The position numbers were made by a program, and so were the translations under genes. DNA of 64,000 nucleotides from Tetracentron sinense (taxonomy: Eukaryota; Streptophyta; Magnoliopsida; Trochodendrales; Trochodendraceae). Below, in pieces: positions 1 through 10,853 of the stretch; positions within the stretch are counted from its first letter, which is position 1, and every line of letters starts with the position of its first letter. The stretch spans positions 27,101,250 through 27,165,249 of the forward strand of contig CM026570.1 of NCBI GenBank assembly GCA_015143295.1, written 5' to 3'. The notes beneath the pieces were generated by a model that was not told the origin of the DNA, did not search any database, and saw only the letters and a list, made by a program, of their open reading frames with translations.

Positions 1-351
1 TAAAATATAAAACATTAAACCTTCCTAGAGAGTCTTCATTCCACTTGATCTTGGATCTTCAATTTGACTTTGTCTTTATGATCCTTCAATCTTCATGATG
101 ATCCGACTTCAACTTTGGCTTTTAATATGATCTTCAATGTCATCCAAATGCTTTCTTGTGGCTTGATGGAGGAAGCATCTTTAAGCTTGGTTCAATTTTC
201 ATCTTTTTGCCTTGGATGACGTGCTAATGCTCTTCATAAGCTGAATTATACTTAAACTCAATAGAACATTAGTAACACAAAATTCATTCTATTATTGTGT
301 TATTATCAAAATCAAAGATGTTACCTTAGGTCAAAAACCTAAAGGCTAACA
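1..351 (+). mobile_element. 3' portion of a family-2 LTR (5' LTR of a decayed Ty3-type element)
   Basis: The window opens inside an LTR whose last bases are ...AAAGGCTAACA at 351. The stretch with TAATGCTCTT, ACATTAGTAACACAA, TATTGTGTTAT and ATCAAAATCA recurs before 2228, 10516 and 12682, and inverted at 10690, so this is the 3' end of a repeated LTR family. It is followed at once by a gag remnant, which fits a 5' LTR. The sequence after it (TTGGTACCTCCACCA) should hold the primer-binding site, but I cannot assign the tRNA. Confidence 0.6.
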
Positions 352-451
352 GTTGGTACCTCCACCATTAGGGGACCACACAACTGCTTCCAAATCTTAA
401 CTCAGATACAAAGATAATGAAATCATGGCCATCATAACTCAAATGTAAGAA

Positions 452-1453
452 TTGGTCGTGCGACTGTCAGCTCTAAAGTCCGCAACGGCTTCCCCCATCG
501 GCACCAGATCATCATTTCTCTTATCAAGGACAGAGCCACGCACTCGAGGCGTAGCCCCTGCACCTCCAACTCGCCCGACTGTAACTCCTACACCAAAAAA
601 AGGGTCAGTCCCAGACATGACCTCGCTCATAGGAGGAGTTTTACCATCTCTTCTTGCTGTAATTGAACAGACCGTTTGCAGTCAAATGCAGAGGGCCAAA
701 GAAAAGGAAGAAGATGTTCGGATGATTGTGAAGCCCTATCCAACTATCATGGATGCGGTTCTGTTCCCGCCAAACTTCATTCACCCGACATTCAAAATGT
801 TTGATGGTACCGGAGACCCAAGGCAACATCTCTCTCATTTTTTATCAAGATATGGACCATCATCTAAAACTGGAGCTCACCGTCTCCAACTCTTTGTGCA
901 ATCCCTAGAAGGTGTTATTTTCACATGGTATACCAAGCTCCCAGAGGCTTCAATCCCAGATTGGAATACAATGGTATCTGAATTTAGTAAATAATTCTAC
1001 AATACACAAAGAAGAGTGGGTGTTCCAAAATTGATTGAGACCAAACAGAGGGACAATGAATCTGTAACAGTGTTCATTGCTCAATGGAGAGCCTTAACCT
1101 TCTTCTGTCCTCAGAAGTTTACTCAGTTGAAACTCATCCGGATGTGCCTAAACAACTTCAGACATTATCTGTCAATTGCCCTCATGGCTCAAACCTTTGT
1201 AGGTTTTGAAGACATGTGCACAAAAGCACATGACATGAAAATCCACATCAGAAAAAGGAGGCGTGGTCAAGGCACTGATCGCCTTGAATCTTCAACAGCC
1301 GCAGTAGTCAAAACCGAAAGGACCACACAGCCAGCGGGTCATCCTAAAAGAGGAAAGCAACCATTTCAGGTTGGTGCCAAACCGGCTCAGGGTAGTGCCA
1401 GAAGGCCACAACAGCAAGATAAGCGTGACAAGTTGTTTGATGTTCATAAATGA
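452..1453 (+). pseudogene. Ty3/gypsy gag remnant (Retrotrans_gag domain)
   Basis: The reading frame encodes a retrotransposon capsid domain. Visible signature pieces are KMFDGTGDPRQHLSHF, LFVQSLEGVIFTWY and, after the break, TQRRVGVPKL, FIAQWRALTFFCPQ and KAHDMKIHI, followed by a basic tail (RKRRRG). A single in-frame TAA at 992-994 splits the domain while the frame continues unchanged on both sides, so this is one gag gene killed by a nonsense change. No protease, RT, RNase H or integrase follows. Near 1440 the frame runs straight into LTR sequence, so pol has been deleted. The start is uncertain because nothing distinguishes the first codon. The family is Ty3/gypsy gag by motif; the lineage within it (Tat/Athila side) is inferred only from the DGTGDP-type motif. 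Confidence 0.75.
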
Positions 1454-2228
1454 ACTCAATTTATAGTTTTTGGCAATATAGCCGCTGAGAACTCATTTAA
1501 TGCGAATTTAGTTGTTAAAAAACTAGTTGTTACTTGGTTCTCGCAAGCAGTCGTAGACGAGTGCACTGAAGCACTCTCCAGTTTTTAACGAGTGAAGTTG
1601 CTGAAATAAAATTCAACTATTGTTTCTTCCACTCGTCGACGAGTGCAGAGACCACTTTCTCACTCGTCCACAAGTCCTCTATTTTTCAACAGAAAACTCA
1701 TCTTTTTAAGACCAAGATGATGAGAATGAATTCCTATGTCTTTTAGTATCCCTTTATCATGATTTTAACAATATTTTAAGATAGGCTTTGACATGATTCG
1801 CAATTAAGTCATAGCTTCATAAGGTCAATCTAGGCTTTGAGCATTTCAACTTTCCAAATTATTGAGGACTTTTACATAAGTCCTACACTCTTTCAAATAA
1901 ATAATAATTACTTTGAATTTTCTTGAATGATAGTCTTCAACTTGATCTTGGATATTCCAACTTGAATAAGTCTTCATGATCTTTAATGTTGTTGGTGATT
2001 CGACTTGGACTTTGGAATTAATCTTGATTTAAACTTTGAATATGGATGCTTCATCTTGGACATGTGAAGTCTTTTCCATATATCATGCTTTGAGTGTTGG
2101 GCTAATGTTCTTGTAATTTGAATTTTACATAAACTTTATAGAAACATTAGTACCAAAATGATCATTTCATTATTATGTTATCATCAAAATTTTTAGGGGT
2201 ACATATGATTGCAACCTTTAGGCTAACA
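1441..2228 (+). mobile_element. 5'-truncated family-2 LTR fused to gag
   Basis: From GTTCATAAATGAACTC (about 1441) the sequence matches the middle of the complete copy at 10854-12682 (GTTCATAAATCATCTC, then GCATTTAATGC, then GAGGACTTCTTAC). It ends ...TTAGGCTAACA at 2228 like the other copies. The first half of the LTR and all of pol are missing, so this is a deletion derivative. The slot at 1545-1680 carries short palindromic ACTCGTCGACGAGTGC-type motifs. Confidence 0.6.
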
Positions 2229-2744
2229 GGAGAAACGAATTATCTCATCCTACCCCTAGCGAACCGGCTTTACTCTAGAGTAGCGAACTGTGAACTATGA
2301 ACCATGAACCTGAATTCGAACCAAAGAACCAGGTACATTGTGCCAAACCCTAGTTTTTTGAAACTATCACAAAACCCAAACCATAGGAGGAAGCAAAGTA
2401 GGGGTGATCCAAGAGTCAGAAATGAGTCTTGGGACAGCCCCATATTTTGAAAGGGCAGTGAGCCCACCACGCATTTGACTATGTAGTCAAATTACAAGGA
2501 GGTTGACACGAAGGAGCACTATCATCGATAGTCATGACCAGTGGTGTGAGAAAGATGCTCCAATTTACTAGTAGGAAACCCCTTATGAAGGTTGACTGAT
2601 AAACCAAATGCCCTATGTAAATCAATCTCTAATTAACTAATTAATTAATTCCAATTGGTTTCACTTGCACAAAATGGTTAAGTAATAGTGATATAATTGC
2701 TAGATCGCTAGAGTCACGGTCCATAGATAAATGAAAGTGTTAAC

Positions 2745-2905
2745 AACTTTCGATAATAATATGTATTACCGATAGTGATTGGGCTGCCCGATTGAAAATC
2801 CAACGGGCTAAGGCTCGTATTCATTGAATAGTGGACCCAATTAATATTTGGTGTCATTGGATTTTCAAATAGGCAGCCCAGTCGATAGTATCGAAGAGTT
2901 TTTAA
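2745..2905. repeat. MITE-like inverted repeat
   Basis: The left arm (TTCGATAATA...GATTGGGCTGCCCGATTGAAAATCC) is inverted on the right (GGATTTTCAAATAGGCAGCCCAGTCGATAGTATCGAAG), with arms of about 50 bp. Similar sequence (CACGGTCCATAGATAAAT and CACGTCCCATAGATAAAT) lies in direct orientation just outside both arms. That is longer than a usual target duplication, so the class is not assigned. Confidence 0.5.
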
Positions 2906-3399
2906 TCACGTCCCATAGATAAATCCGGATCTTGGTCGTTGGATGTAAACAGCCATTGTGCATGCACTTTAATGCAGCACACACTCCATATCATACCTGT
3001 AATTTTCTTTTATTATGTTATAACAAAATAATTATTTAATCAAAATCGTGTGCATTGCATGATAATATTATTGAATATTTAACTATGGATCTTTTTGATC
3101 GAATAGATTCCTATAGTGGTGTGAAACAATTTAGCTGAATAAAATCCACTTAAAAGTAGTTATATTTACTTGACTACATGAAGAGCAGGATGAGACATAC
3201 ATCTTAATCCAGATGACACATCTCCATCTAATCTCCATAATATAGGGATATTTTGTGGGTGGTTTATTAGTAGTTGGTGGGCCGAAATTCCAAAATTAAT
3301 TTTGATCAAAATATTGCTGATTTATTTTTATTAGTTCTTAAATTAAAGGTTAGAAAAAATATGGGGTTTTTGCATTCAGCTGCTAGGTTTATCTTACTG

Positions 3400-3830
3400 T
3401 CCTTGAACTAAGGTAAACAAGTTCTAATCCTAGTGGTTAAATTAAAAAAAAAAACATTCTAAAAACCAAGGTTAGATGCTTAAACCATAATAAGTAGTAA
3501 ATCTTAACCATAGTTAAAGGGAGTAAAAAGAGGACACCTCTTTAACTGTCCTTGAACTATAGTTAACAAGTTTTAACCCCTATGATTAATTTTTTTATAA
3601 AAACCAAGGCTAAACATTTAATCCTAAGGTTTAGTGAATATTAACCATAGTTAAAGGGAATGGAAAGGGGGCATCCCTTTAACTGCCCTCGAATTATGGT
3701 TAATAAGTTTTAACCCGTGTGATTAATTTTTTTCTTCTGAAAACCAAAAGTTAGATGCTTCAACCTTAAGAGTAAGTAATCTTAACCATAGTTAAAGAGA
3801 ATTGTAAGGGATAGTCCATTAAATATGACA
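3400..3830. repeat. Degenerate tandem repeat, about 140-bp period
   Basis: Three units each carry TTAACCATAGTTAAAGGGA, then CTTTAACTG(T/C)CCT(T/C)GAA, then TTAA(C/T)AAGTT(T/C)TAA and AAAACCAA. The TTAACCATAGTTAAGGG core resembles the MITE family at 7113-7480 and 54525-55250, so this may be an old tandem of the same family. Confidence 0.5.
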
Positions 3831-4187
3831 AGGGTATTATAGTCACTTTCAAAACTGTTTTTAATGCAATTAAACGGAAGTGGGAGAATGAGGTTTTTTG
3901 TCTAACATTTGAAGAATGATGAGTTAATTTGTAAATCTATTATTCATAACAGTATTTACAAACTAATGATAAACCTAGCACCTGATATGCAAAAACCCCC
4001 TAAAATTATTAGGGCAAAGTGATCCCAGTTGTAAAGTGGAAGCTTTTAAAGGAAAGAAAACAAAAAAGATTGAAGAAGGCTCCAAGATGATTTTTCAAGC
4101 TCTATACATTTACACATATACCTACCATCACGACAATCATCATTCATTAACTATAATAATCATCATCACCATCATATCACAATCATT

Positions 4188-5217
4188 TCAACTAAGCTTA
4201 GAGGTACAAATAACAAGAGGCTCATTAACCTGAGCAGCCATGGCAAGCTCAAATTGCCTCAGAGAAATAGAAGGAATAGAGAGCAATTCAGGAGCTTGGA
4301 GATTATCCCACCCCTTTATGGGGTTGGTAGTTGTAGACCCATCCCAACCAATGTGTGTCACATGCTTCACATCTGTCGGCAACCCTATCTCCATCTCCAT
4401 CTCTTCCACCTCTTCCTTGTAAACTAAAAGAACAAAAGAAAATAAAATAATATAAAATAAATCCTTTTTTCATATAGAAAAAAAATTGGAATCACAATTG
4501 TCAATGAATAATTTTTCAGTATAGCGGGCCACTTTGGGGTGAAGCCTCCACTTTTTACCTATGAGGGTGACAATCTTATATTTATGGAGAGAACTTATTT
4601 TACAAAACTACCCCTGGACTCTCTCTATAACTACAAAATTGTAACAACCTTTACACTAAGTAGAGCTCCGCCTCAAAATTATTCATAAATTCTCTAGAAA
4701 GAATATAATTAAAGAAAAATGAATGGTTAAATTGGGGGATATATTATTTCTCTTAATTCTAAATTGCTAAACAAGGCAAAGGACTATGTGGGCAAAGCAT
4801 GTATCTGGTGTTGGAAAATTGGTACAGAAAAGAAATTAAAATGGCATCTTAATCACCCACTTACCAAAGAAGTGAGAGAAGCTCTTGAAATTCTTGATCA
4901 ACCTCTGTAACCCAGTGGAGATGTTAGGTTTTGGGAGAGCCAAGAACCCAAATGAATTCTTCATTTTTTCAACTGATAAGCTCTCTTCTCCTTTTTGTCC
5001 TCCTTCACATGAATAGCAGAAACAAAAGCCATTTAGCCTTCAGAGAAAGAAACTACAAAAATAAGAGAGAGAGAGAGAGAGAGATCATACTTATTACTGA
5101 TGGATTTGATTCTGGTTTTGTTTTCTTAGGATGGTTTCCGATTACAGCGACGCTTGATTGAGAAACACAGCCGATGGAGAAGGGAAGAACAACAAGTCTT
5201 TCCATACGATCTTTCAT
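4188..5217 (-). CDS. CRIB-domain ROP-interactive protein, RIC4/RIC2-like (three exons)
   Basis: The product is a plant RIC protein that binds active ROP GTPases through a CRIB motif and acts at the cell cortex on actin, vesicle traffic and polar growth. I infer three exons: 5091-5217, 4865-4972 and 4188-4423. Donors are ATAA|GTATGA and TTTG|GTAAGT, acceptors ATCAG|TTG and TTTTAG|TTT, and the phases agree, giving about 156 residues. Exon 1 opens [20 protein letters not shown], the conserved N-terminus of RIC2/RIC4. Exon 2 has the basic block [20 protein letters not shown], probably membrane-binding. Exon 3 has the CRIB core [18 protein letters not shown] with the required I..P..H..H.G pattern, then [22 protein letters not shown] 5215-5217 is chosen because the family N-terminus starts there. 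Intron 1 contains a GA microsatellite. The frame is uninterrupted, and I see no sign of decay. Confidence 0.85.
5064..5084. repeat. GA microsatellite in intron 1 of the RIC4-like gene
   Basis: A run of GAGAGA repeats lies just inside the donor of exon 1. It reads as CT-rich on the coding strand. Length variation here could affect splicing of the donor GTATGATC. Confidence 0.8.
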
Positions 5218-6810
5218 GGCTTCATTAACAAAAAAAGGTAAAAAAGAAAGAGAAAAGGAGAGGAGCTGCTGGTAAAGGGTATGCAACCATGGAAATGAAT
5301 ATGGTTTGTTATATTGGGTGTTGTTGGCTTTGTTAGCAAGTTAGAATGATTTTACGTAAGAAAATATACTAAGATCCACCCAAGTTTGGTGTGTGTGTGT
5401 GCGCGCGCTTATGAGAGAGAGAGAGAGAGCACTATTCTGGAGTGGGTTGGAGCGGTTAGTTGGTTAAACTGTGCAATTCAACCTACTATTGCTGATTAGA
5501 AGTCCAATTTGTAGGTCAGTTTGAGCCCCCACAAACAACTCTCTCTTTAAATTAACTCTTTGCTCTTTCATTCTCTCTTGTGGGCTCCTCAATTTACATG
5601 CCTCTCTTGTAGACCAAGCCACCATTTTCACATCTTTCTTTTCCTCATCTACTTTTCTTCATTTGGACTCCTACCCATTAATGAGGAACGGGACATGGAT
5701 CGTAGAGTAAACTGCAAGGGATTTCGTGTATTAAGACACGAATTTTCGCATATGGAGACTGAATCAAGTATTTCTTGGTTTTTAAGATGTGGGTTGTGAG
5801 AACAGTGAGCATCAATATATGAAGGTTAAGCTGGGTTGTGGGGTGTTTGATTCTTCTGATACAGACTAACAGATCTGGTGGGGATAATGAAATGATGTTT
5901 TTTGCAGGTAACTAGATTTCACTTTTATTACATTTCTTTTTCAACCTGGTGCTGCCTCAAAAAGCTATCAGACTTTTTGTGTGGCTTGAGAATTTGAGAT
6001 TGTTTTGATTGCATTTTCATTTAACTAAGCTTGCACGACAGTTGTCTCTTTTTTTTTTTGAGACATCAGGTACAAGATGAGCTTTCCTTTCCCTTGACTC
6101 CAGAATGCGAATCCCCATCTGACTATATTGTGATTGAGAACTACAGGGGATGCCTTGTAGGATTTTAGATGTATGATGATATCCACACAATAGTTACTGA
6201 ATCAGTTTTCTTTTAGACTTAAACTACAATTTCTTTCCCTCAGCTTGCCTTCCAAAAAAACACAATTTCTTTAACTTTACATTTCCTTCATTTTACATCC
6301 TTGAAATCTCCCCAGATGGGATTTCCAACACTTTTGCAGTAGATAATTTAATAGATGTTTTTCTTTGATATTCATATTTCTTTCTGTTTAAGCATTATTA
6401 GTTCGAGGGTAAAGTTAACTGTTTCTCAGTTTTGTTCCATCTACAGCTGTGAATGAAACGTATTTTTCGATGTGTCCAGACTCCAGAGGCATTGATTGTT
6501 TGTAGTCTGAGGCTACAAAAACTGTTGATACTAAGTTTCACTCTACAAAAGGCATAGTCACTAACAAAATATGATTTGGCAGCATTCCTATTGGTTGGTT
6601 GCAGCCCGGGGGGACCTCAACATTCGTTACTGCCAAGTTTGGTTTGAAATAAAGGGAGGAGAAGTGGAAAGAGATTATACAAAAGGAATGGTGGCCTTAC
6701 TCTCCCCCAAAGGACTTGTGGTGGGCCCCACAAGTGTCCCGAGTCCTGACACAAAGTGGGAAAATAATCACCTCCTCGGTCAGTGACGGGAGGGGTGGCT
6801 CCTATTTTCT
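5218..6810. other. Promoter-side intergenic DNA of the RIC4-like gene
   Basis: This is the upstream flank of the minus-strand gene. It is pyrimidine-rich near 5540-5660, with CTCTCT runs typical of plant leaders and promoters. I see no open frame with family features and no clear TATA position that I would defend. Confidence 0.4.
5388..5429. repeat. Compound microsatellite (GT)n(GC)n ... (GA)n
   Basis: GTGTGTGTGTGTGCGCGCGC is followed by ATGAGAGAGAGAGAGAG. It sits about 170-210 bp upstream of the RIC4-like start codon, in the expected 5' UTR/promoter area. Confidence 0.85.
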
Positions 6811-6935
6811 TGCCACGTGTCCCCCTTCTAACCCCATTTAACTGTGGTTAAGATTCATCCTTAGGGTTCACCTATCTACCCTTAGAAAAATAAAATAAAA
6901 TAAAAATTAACTAAAGGGTTAAAAAAACTAACCCA
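6811..6935. repeat. Half copy of the TTAACC-type MITE
   Basis: The segment CCACGTGTCCCCCTTCTAAC, TTAACTGTGGTTAAGATTCA, TAGGGTTCACCTAT matches one arm of the complete MITE at 7113-7480. No opposite arm follows, so this appears to be a truncated copy. Confidence 0.5.
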
Positions 6936-7112
6936 CTAATGGGAGTTCAAGGGTCGGCTTAGCAATGTGAGAGCAAGGAGCAATAGTTTGCTCCTCGCCA
7001 GTGGAGCAAACTATTGCTCTTATCTTATTCCCAAAAAAGGGAGAGTAAGGAAATTTTTTGAATTTGGAGAATACGGAAAGCATTCCTCTTATAGAAAAGG
7101 GAGAATTAAACA

Positions 7113-7480
7113 GGAGCCAAATCATCTACGGTGATAACCGGATTTGGCAAATCCGGTTATCACCCCTAGAGGTCACCACGTGTCTCTTTTGACACCCCTT
7201 AACCGTGGGTAAGGCTCACCCATCTATTTTTGGTTTTTTTTTTAAATATTAATTCTTTTTTTAAAAAACTGTTTTTAATATTAAAAAAACTTTAAAAACA
7301 GTTTTTTAATTTTAAAAATAGAATTAATATTTTTAAAAAAACCCAAAAATAGGTGGGTGAACCCTAGGGGTGGGTGAACATTACTCACGGTTAATGGGTG
7401 TCAAAGGAGACACGTGGCAACCTCTAGGGGTGATAACCGGTTTTACCAAATCCAGTTATCCCTGTAGAGGATTTGACTCC
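7113..7480. mobile_element. MITE with long inverted arms and a 9-bp target duplication (Mutator-type)
   Basis: The termini GGAGCCAAATCATCTACGG and (reverse) GGAGTCAAATCCTCTACAGG form the inverted repeat. The arms continue inward through GGTGATAACCGG, CCACGTGTCTC and TTAACCGTGGGTAAG to an AT-rich centre of poly-T/poly-A. Immediately outside are identical 9-bp copies AATTAAACA at 7104-7112 and 7481-7489. A 9-bp duplication is the hallmark of the Mutator superfamily. There is no coding capacity in 368 bp. Related copies are at 6811 and 54525-55250. Confidence 0.85.
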
Positions 7481-7569
7481 AATTAAACATAGTTACTCAT
7501 GAGAGAAGAAATGGTACAAATTTTGAGAAATAACATTGAAGAATAGTTCTAAAAATATGATAGTTGAAC

Positions 7570-9840
7570 TATATTTCTAACACACCATGGGCTTGTCCTA
7601 GGGGTTGTGCGTGGTTTAGGGTTTGGCCCCGGAGGCCAAGGTTTAAGCTCGAAGGCTTGGGATTGGGTCTCGAGGCTAAGGTATGGGTTCGGAGGCCTAG
7701 GTTGAGCACGAAGGCTAAGATATGGGCCTGGAGGCCAAAGCATAGGTCCGGAGGCCAAGGGTTGAGCCCGAAGGCTAAGGCATGGGCCCGGAGGCTAAGG
7801 TATGAGACCGAAAGCCAAAGGATGCTTAACCAGAGTTAAGTGATGATTTAACCATGGTTAGAGTTGTTAACCATGGTTAAAAAGGTCCAATAGCAGATTT
7901 TTGGTCCATTCTGCATTTTTATATTTTTAAAAATTTTCTAGATTTTTTCCAAGGTTAACTGGTTTTAACCATGGTTAAAAGTTAATCGGGATTAAGTTTA
8001 ACCTCAGTTAAGGTTTTGATCAGATCAGGGGTGAGCCCAGATAGCATGGCAGGGCCTATACTGCTCTCCTACCTGGTCTAGGCCCTGTACAAGACCCATT
8101 CAAATAGAAACTGGAATTGACAGTACCACCACTTCTAGTTCTTCACAAAACTGGAATGGTGGTAGACTACTTACCGCCACTTCCAGTTTCCTCTAAAAAT
8201 AGTTTTGCTGGCCTGGGGGAAGGTTGAGGGTGATACCCAGAGGGCCTTGGACCCTTAGGATTAATTAGAGGACTTTGGGGCAAGTCATTGGCCTTTGGTC
8301 TGGTCTCATCTGGATTAGGCCCACAGAGGTCATTATTAGCAATCAAAAGAAAACTCAGAATGTCGATGAATTGTTCACCGATCTGTATGTTTTTTTATTA
8401 AATGGATTTAACTATAGTTAGAGGGGTCTGGTAAGCCTAGAAGGGCCAGGGATAATAGAGGGAGGTCTCAGGGACCTAAACCATGCCCTGAAATGGACCA
8501 GGGGCCCACAAAATGAGGCCTAGAGCCACTTAAATAGGAAAGTCAAAAAATGGCGGTACTATTACCGCCATTTCTAGAGTTTACCAGAAATCAAATTTTC
8601 CCTTGCGACAGTGCATTGCCATGCTTCTGGGTGCTTCCTCATGGATTGGAGGTTCCCCAGAAGCTTAGGAGAAGGGCCTTAAGCATTGTCAAGCTTAGTA
8701 GGCCACATTGCCAAAGAATCTACCATTGAGAGGGTCCCCATGCCTATGAAGGAGGCAAGGGGACCTCTGTCCTTGGGTTAGTACTGAAATATAGTCCCCT
8801 GGAGTAGGACCAGGGGCTCACAATGCTTTATAGAAAGAAAATAGGGGTAGTAGAAGTCCCTACCCTGCTAGAAAACTCTAGAGAATGGCGGTGGTGGTCA
8901 CAACGGTGGCACGACTAGGAGGGGCCTCTCTACAATGAGGATAGCCTGGGGTGATCCTGAGGGATCAACTCGGCAAGCACAGGACTCAGGGAGGTCTGGG
9001 AATCCAAGTTTGGGGAGGGTTACTCTACCCAGAATTTGGCCTCTTGAGCTTGAGGGGATGGGCTTGGATTTATAGGAGAGGGGACTAGGGATACCTTGGA
9101 GATTAGTACTAGGGTTGTTGAGGGTCTCAAAGGTGAGAGGGGGTGGCTAGAAGGCGTGCTTGGTGCATTGGGGGAGCAAGCGGAGTCTGATTTTATGCAA
9201 ACTGGGAATGACGGTAATTCCAGTACCGCCATTCCCTACAAGGGCAATTTGATAATGATGGTAGAATAATTATCATAATTTTTGAATTTTTCCAAAAATG
9301 AGTCTGCCCAGAATTAAATGCTCATGCACGCAGTACCTTTCATACCAAAATTGGAATGTCAGTAGATGATCTACATTCCTAAGATTTTTGAATATTAGGG
9401 TCTGAGCACCCTCCTAGGGCTTGACTAGGGTTTGTGGGCCCTATACAGGCCAAGGGTTGTTTGTCTAGAGGTTTAGGCCCTAGGGGCCTTGGTTTGGTCA
9501 CCTATTGGTCTTAGGTTTAGCTAGGGCTAGGTTAGGGCTACCTAGGGTTGGATCTAGGGTTGACTCAGGGTTTAGCTAGGGTTTAACTGAGGTTTTCATA
9601 GGGTTGCCTTAGGGTTGGATCTGGGGTTGGACCTAGGGTTGACCTAGGATTTAGCTAGGGTTTAATTGGGGTTGTCATAGGGTTATCTTAAGGTTGAACC
9701 TAGGGTTTAATTAGGGTTGTCATAGGGTTGGAGCTAGGGTTTAACTGGGGTTGGACCTAGGGTTTAATTGGTGTTAACCATGGTTAAAGAGCTTAACCAT
9801 GATTAAGGAGGGGTACAAAAATTGGGTGCTTATAGACTGG
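7570..9840 (-). mobile_element. Tat-like LTR fragment, inverted copy of the 39590-42330 family
   Basis: Read on the minus strand, the block matches 39590-42330. Its end (9780-9840: AAGGAGGGGTACAAAAATTGGGTGCTTATA) mirrors the start of that copy (TATAAGCACCCGATTTTTACACCCCT). Both carry degenerate CCCTAG/AACCCTAGG runs, TTAACCATGGTTAA palindromes, GGCC-rich minisatellite and CGGTA...TACCGCCATT hairpins. There is no open reading frame of interest. Both ends of the element are unclear, so the boundaries are approximate. Confidence 0.55.
7625..7820. repeat. 20-bp minisatellite, about 10 copies
   Basis: Units such as TTCGGAGGCCTAGGTTGAGC, ACGAAGGCTAAGATATGGGC and CCGGAGGCCAAGGGTTGAGC follow each other at exactly 20-bp spacing, with GGAGGC(C/T)AAGG as the shared core. 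The same motif in looser form (CCTACCGGGCCT) is present in the other copy near 41680-41880. The open frame across it is an effect of the repeat, not a gene. Confidence 0.8.
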
Positions 9841-10516
9841 TTTTTGAAATAGTGTCTATTCATGAATACATGGCATGAATCAGTCGACTGGTTTTGATAA
9901 GCCTCAGGAATTAGTCGACTGGTTTTCTGTTTTCACAGAAATCTTCTTCCAATCATTCCTAGTTGATGAGTATGATTAAATTGGTCAACTAGCTTTTCTT
10001 TATCAAGATTAGGCCTATATAGATTGATGTCCTAGGACCTTAGAATGATATGCAAATATGTTCTTAAGGTTCTTAAGGTCATTCTAGGTTATTGAGCTTT
10101 TAAACTTCAAACTTTGAGAACTTTTTACAAAAGCCCTAAGAACTCTCAAACTTGAAATATAGAACCTTTGATCTTCTAGTTGGAAGGTCTTCAGTGTCTG
10201 TCAAATTTGATCTTGATTTGCCTTCTTTGATTTCATCTTCATGACCAAGATTGCTTCTTAGTGGATCTTCTTCTTCATGTCATGAATTTGACTATTTTGC
10301 TTTGGATCTTCAATTTGATTAGATGACTTACTTTGTGGATCTTTTTTATGTTTGGTGTTATTTTCATGCTTTGTGCCTTGGATGGTTTGCTAATGCTCTT
10401 TATAAACTGGATTTCACATGAACTCGATAGAGGCATTAGTGACACAATGGTCATTTCATTATTGTGTTATCATCAAAATTATTAAGGGTACTTATGGTTG
10501 TAACCTTTAGGCTAAT
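9841..10516 (+). mobile_element. 5'-truncated family-2 LTR
   Basis: This matches the 3' part of the family-2 LTR: CTTTTTACAAAAGCCCTAAG, GGTTTGCTAATGCTCTTTAT, TAGAGGCATTAGTGACACAA, TATTGTGTTATCATCAAAAT, ending CCTTTAGGCTAATA near 10516. Its variable slot (9875-10005) contains repeated CAGTCGACTGG palindromes. Confidence 0.6.
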
Positions 10517-10689
10517 AATCTCTCTATTTTTCATGATGACATAATAATAGAATGAAATGAGAATAAGCTCCACCTCAATATATAAATTCAATAAAAATTT
10601 TGAGGTAAGCTCCCCCTAAACATATGCATTAATGAATTTTAATAAATTCAATATATAAATTCAATTCATTTGCATAAGTCATTCATGTT

Positions 10690-10853
10690 AGCTTCAAGGT
10701 TACAACCTTGGGTACCCTTAATAATTTTGATAATAACACAGTAATGAAATGAAACTAATGGTACTAATAATTCTGTTTAGTACTTGATCATTTCAGATTA
10801 TAAGAAAATCAGCACCTCCTCAAGGCAAAAAGAATGAAAGTTATTCAAGAAAG
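10690..10853 (-). mobile_element. Inverted 3' end of a family-2 LTR
   Basis: Reverse-complemented, this reads TATTATCAAAATTATTAAGG and ends TAACCTTGAAGCTAAC, the family-2 LTR terminus. It forms an inverted repeat with 10440-10516, about 175 bp apart. Confidence 0.6.

Larger units (their letters stand above)
2229..4187. other. Intergenic, AT-rich, no gene seen
   Basis: I see no coding sequence here. The stretch holds an inverted repeat near 2745-2905 and a degenerate tandem repeat at about 3400-3830, listed separately. It lies downstream of the RIC4-like gene, which is transcribed towards it. Confidence 0.5.

Noticed and set aside
7564..7839. Basic repetitive peptide frame
   Set aside because: Produced by the 20-bp minisatellite at 7625-7820; no conserved domain.
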